From Posidoniimonas polymericola (GTDB taxonomy: Bacteria; Planctomycetota; Planctomycetia; Pirellulales; Lacipirellulaceae): 64,000 bases of DNA. This document shows, in pieces, positions 63,451 to 64,000 of the stretch. The DNA lies in NCBI RefSeq assembly GCF_007859935.1, contig NZ_SJPO01000006.1, positions 372,001 to 436,000 of the forward strand, given 5' to 3'. Both the position numbers and the translations under genes were made by a program. A model generated the notes under the pieces. It ran no database searches, had not been told where the DNA came from, and was given only the letters and a program-made list of their open reading frames with translations. Each line of letters begins with the position of its first letter. Position 1 is the stretch's first letter.

Positions 63451-63540
63451 GTTGAGAAACGGGGACAGGCACGAAGCGGCATTGGTAGCAACGGCTTCTG
63501 TCGCCCCACGACGCATCGAGCCAGTCCCCGTTTCTCAACT
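63451..63540. repeat. REP-like imperfect palindrome
   Basis: The left arm GTTGAGAAACGGGGACAGG (63451-63469) pairs with the right arm at 63521-63539 at 18 of 19 positions, and weaker pairing continues inward. This 90-bp foldback, with a gggacaggcac core, resembles RAYT-linked REP or MITE sequences scattered through many genomes. Only one copy is in this window, so the repeated nature is inferred. Confidence 0.55.
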
Positions 63541-63574
63541 ATCCGCCCAGCCAAAAAAACAGGCCGCCTAACTC

Positions 63575-63613
63575 AAAAAAGAACAGGCCCCGGCAAGTTT
63601 GCCGGGGCCTGTT
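63575..63613 (-). terminator. Intrinsic terminator of the repetitive protein gene
   Basis: A 15-bp stem (63582-63596 with 63599-63613) rich in G and C is followed on the - strand by TTCTTTTTTG. It lies 24 bases past the stop codon of the leftward repetitive protein gene, a clear rho-independent terminator for it. Confidence 0.9.
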
Positions 63614-63637
63614 GGCGTTTCGTACTCGCTTTCAGGC

Positions 63638-64000
63638 TCACCAGGAAATCTGCGACGCTTCGGTCTCGCTGACGCCCCAGATGGCGGCGCTGTCGGCCTG
63701 CACGTCGGCCGAGCGGTAGTTGCCATTGGCGAAGGCCACGCCGGTGCTGCGGCTGTAGGACTGGCCGCCGAACACGCCGAACGAGTTGGCCTGGCTCTTG
63801 CTCACGGCGAAGCCGCCGTTCGACACGGCCGTGGAGCTGTTGATCGCCTCGCCGTAGCCGCCGAAGTAGCCCGACGCGTTGGCGCCGCCCTCGGCGATCG
63901 CCACACCATTGGTCGAGAACGCGGCGCTGGTGCTGTCGGCGTAGGCGTTGCCGCGGGCGCGGGCCGCGTCGGTCGCCCGGGCGTAGCCGCCCTGGGTGGC
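63638..64000 (-). CDS. C-terminal end of an Ala/Gly/Ser-rich repetitive protein
   Basis: 120 residues are visible, entering from beyond the window. The sequence alternates small residues and Asn, Phe and Tyr: SGYFGGYGEAINSSTAVSNG, SFGVFGGQSYSRSTGVAFAN. Loose units with AxSxG and FGG motifs recur about every 25-30 residues, like beta-helical surface or extracellular matrix proteins. No known domain. It may be exported, but its N-terminus is not seen. The terminator downstream marks the true gene end. Confidence 0.6.
   Translation of the reverse strand, partial: ATQGGYARATDAARARGNAYADSTSAAFSTNGVAIAEGGANASGYFGGYGEAINSSTAVSNGGFAVSKSQANSFGVFGGQSYSRSTGVAFANGNYRSADVQADSAAIWGVSETEASQISW

Noticed and set aside
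62039-63538. 499-codon antisense frame opposite fucP
   Set aside because: The sense strand encodes a 12-span transporter; the antisense product is Arg/His/Gln-rich without features.

Overview
This is a GC-rich bacterial chromosome segment. Its best fit is a planctomycete of the Pirellulales type. This is inferred from the family mix: a uricase-to-ureidoglycolate purine pathway, a sucrose synthase/amylosucrase cluster, an atypical MerR/B12-fold regulator beside a sigma-70 factor, and a hybrid type IV pilus/type II secretion locus. No 16S rRNA or other species marker lies in the window.

Bases 1-7461 look like the right end of an integrated phage-like element. Its genes run leftward in a tightly coupled series: an unknown protein, a small helix-turn-helix protein, a replisome-organiser-like protein, two tandem ClpP/S49-fold proteins (only the second with a protease-like active site), a coiled-coil protein, a decoration-like protein, an HTH/zinc-ribbon protein and a protein resembling a tail component that leaves the window. 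The element ends at a 54-base tRNA-Leu(CAA) 3' fragment, a probable attachment site. The integrase and the intact tRNA should lie to the left.

After a hybrid histidine kinase (8.0-10.4 kb) comes a complete purine catabolic cluster (10.6-22.9 kb). Xanthine dehydrogenase XdhABC, uricase, HIU hydrolase, OHCU decarboxylase, allantoinase, allantoate amidohydrolase, ureidoglycine aminohydrolase, ureidoglycolate amidohydrolase and a PucG-like aminotransferase together take xanthine to glyoxylate and ammonia.

From 22.9 to 29.8 kb, three leftward genes handle sucrose and alpha-glucan: bifunctional sucrose-phosphate synthase/phosphatase, amylosucrase, and an unusual fusion of a HAD sugar phosphatase to malto-oligosyltrehalose trehalohydrolase.

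From 30.3 to 40.5 kb lies a membrane-lipid and light-damage module: a DUF2867 oxidoreductase, an SDR lacking its catalytic Tyr, two cyclopropane-synthase family enzymes, DUF1365, a flavin amine oxidase, a fatty-acid desaturase, DUF1295, and an FeS-type photolyase/cryptochrome. It is followed by a secreted fasciclin protein, a SpoIIE-type phosphatase, and a divergent pair of a CarH/LitR-like regulator that has lost its cobalamin-ligand histidines and a sigma-70 factor.

From 44.9 to 61.9 kb is a hybrid T2SS/type IV pilus locus. It has a secretin, minor pseudopilins (one carrying a large extra domain), a HD-GYP protein, a GspG-like pseudopilin, a response regulator, a histidine kinase and a STAS protein embedded ahead of GspE/PilB, GspF/PilC, and PilM-PilN-PilO-PilP-like genes. 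The window closes with a FucP-like sugar symporter, a REP-like palindrome, a terminator, and the C-terminal end of a repetitive Ala/Gly/Ser-rich protein.
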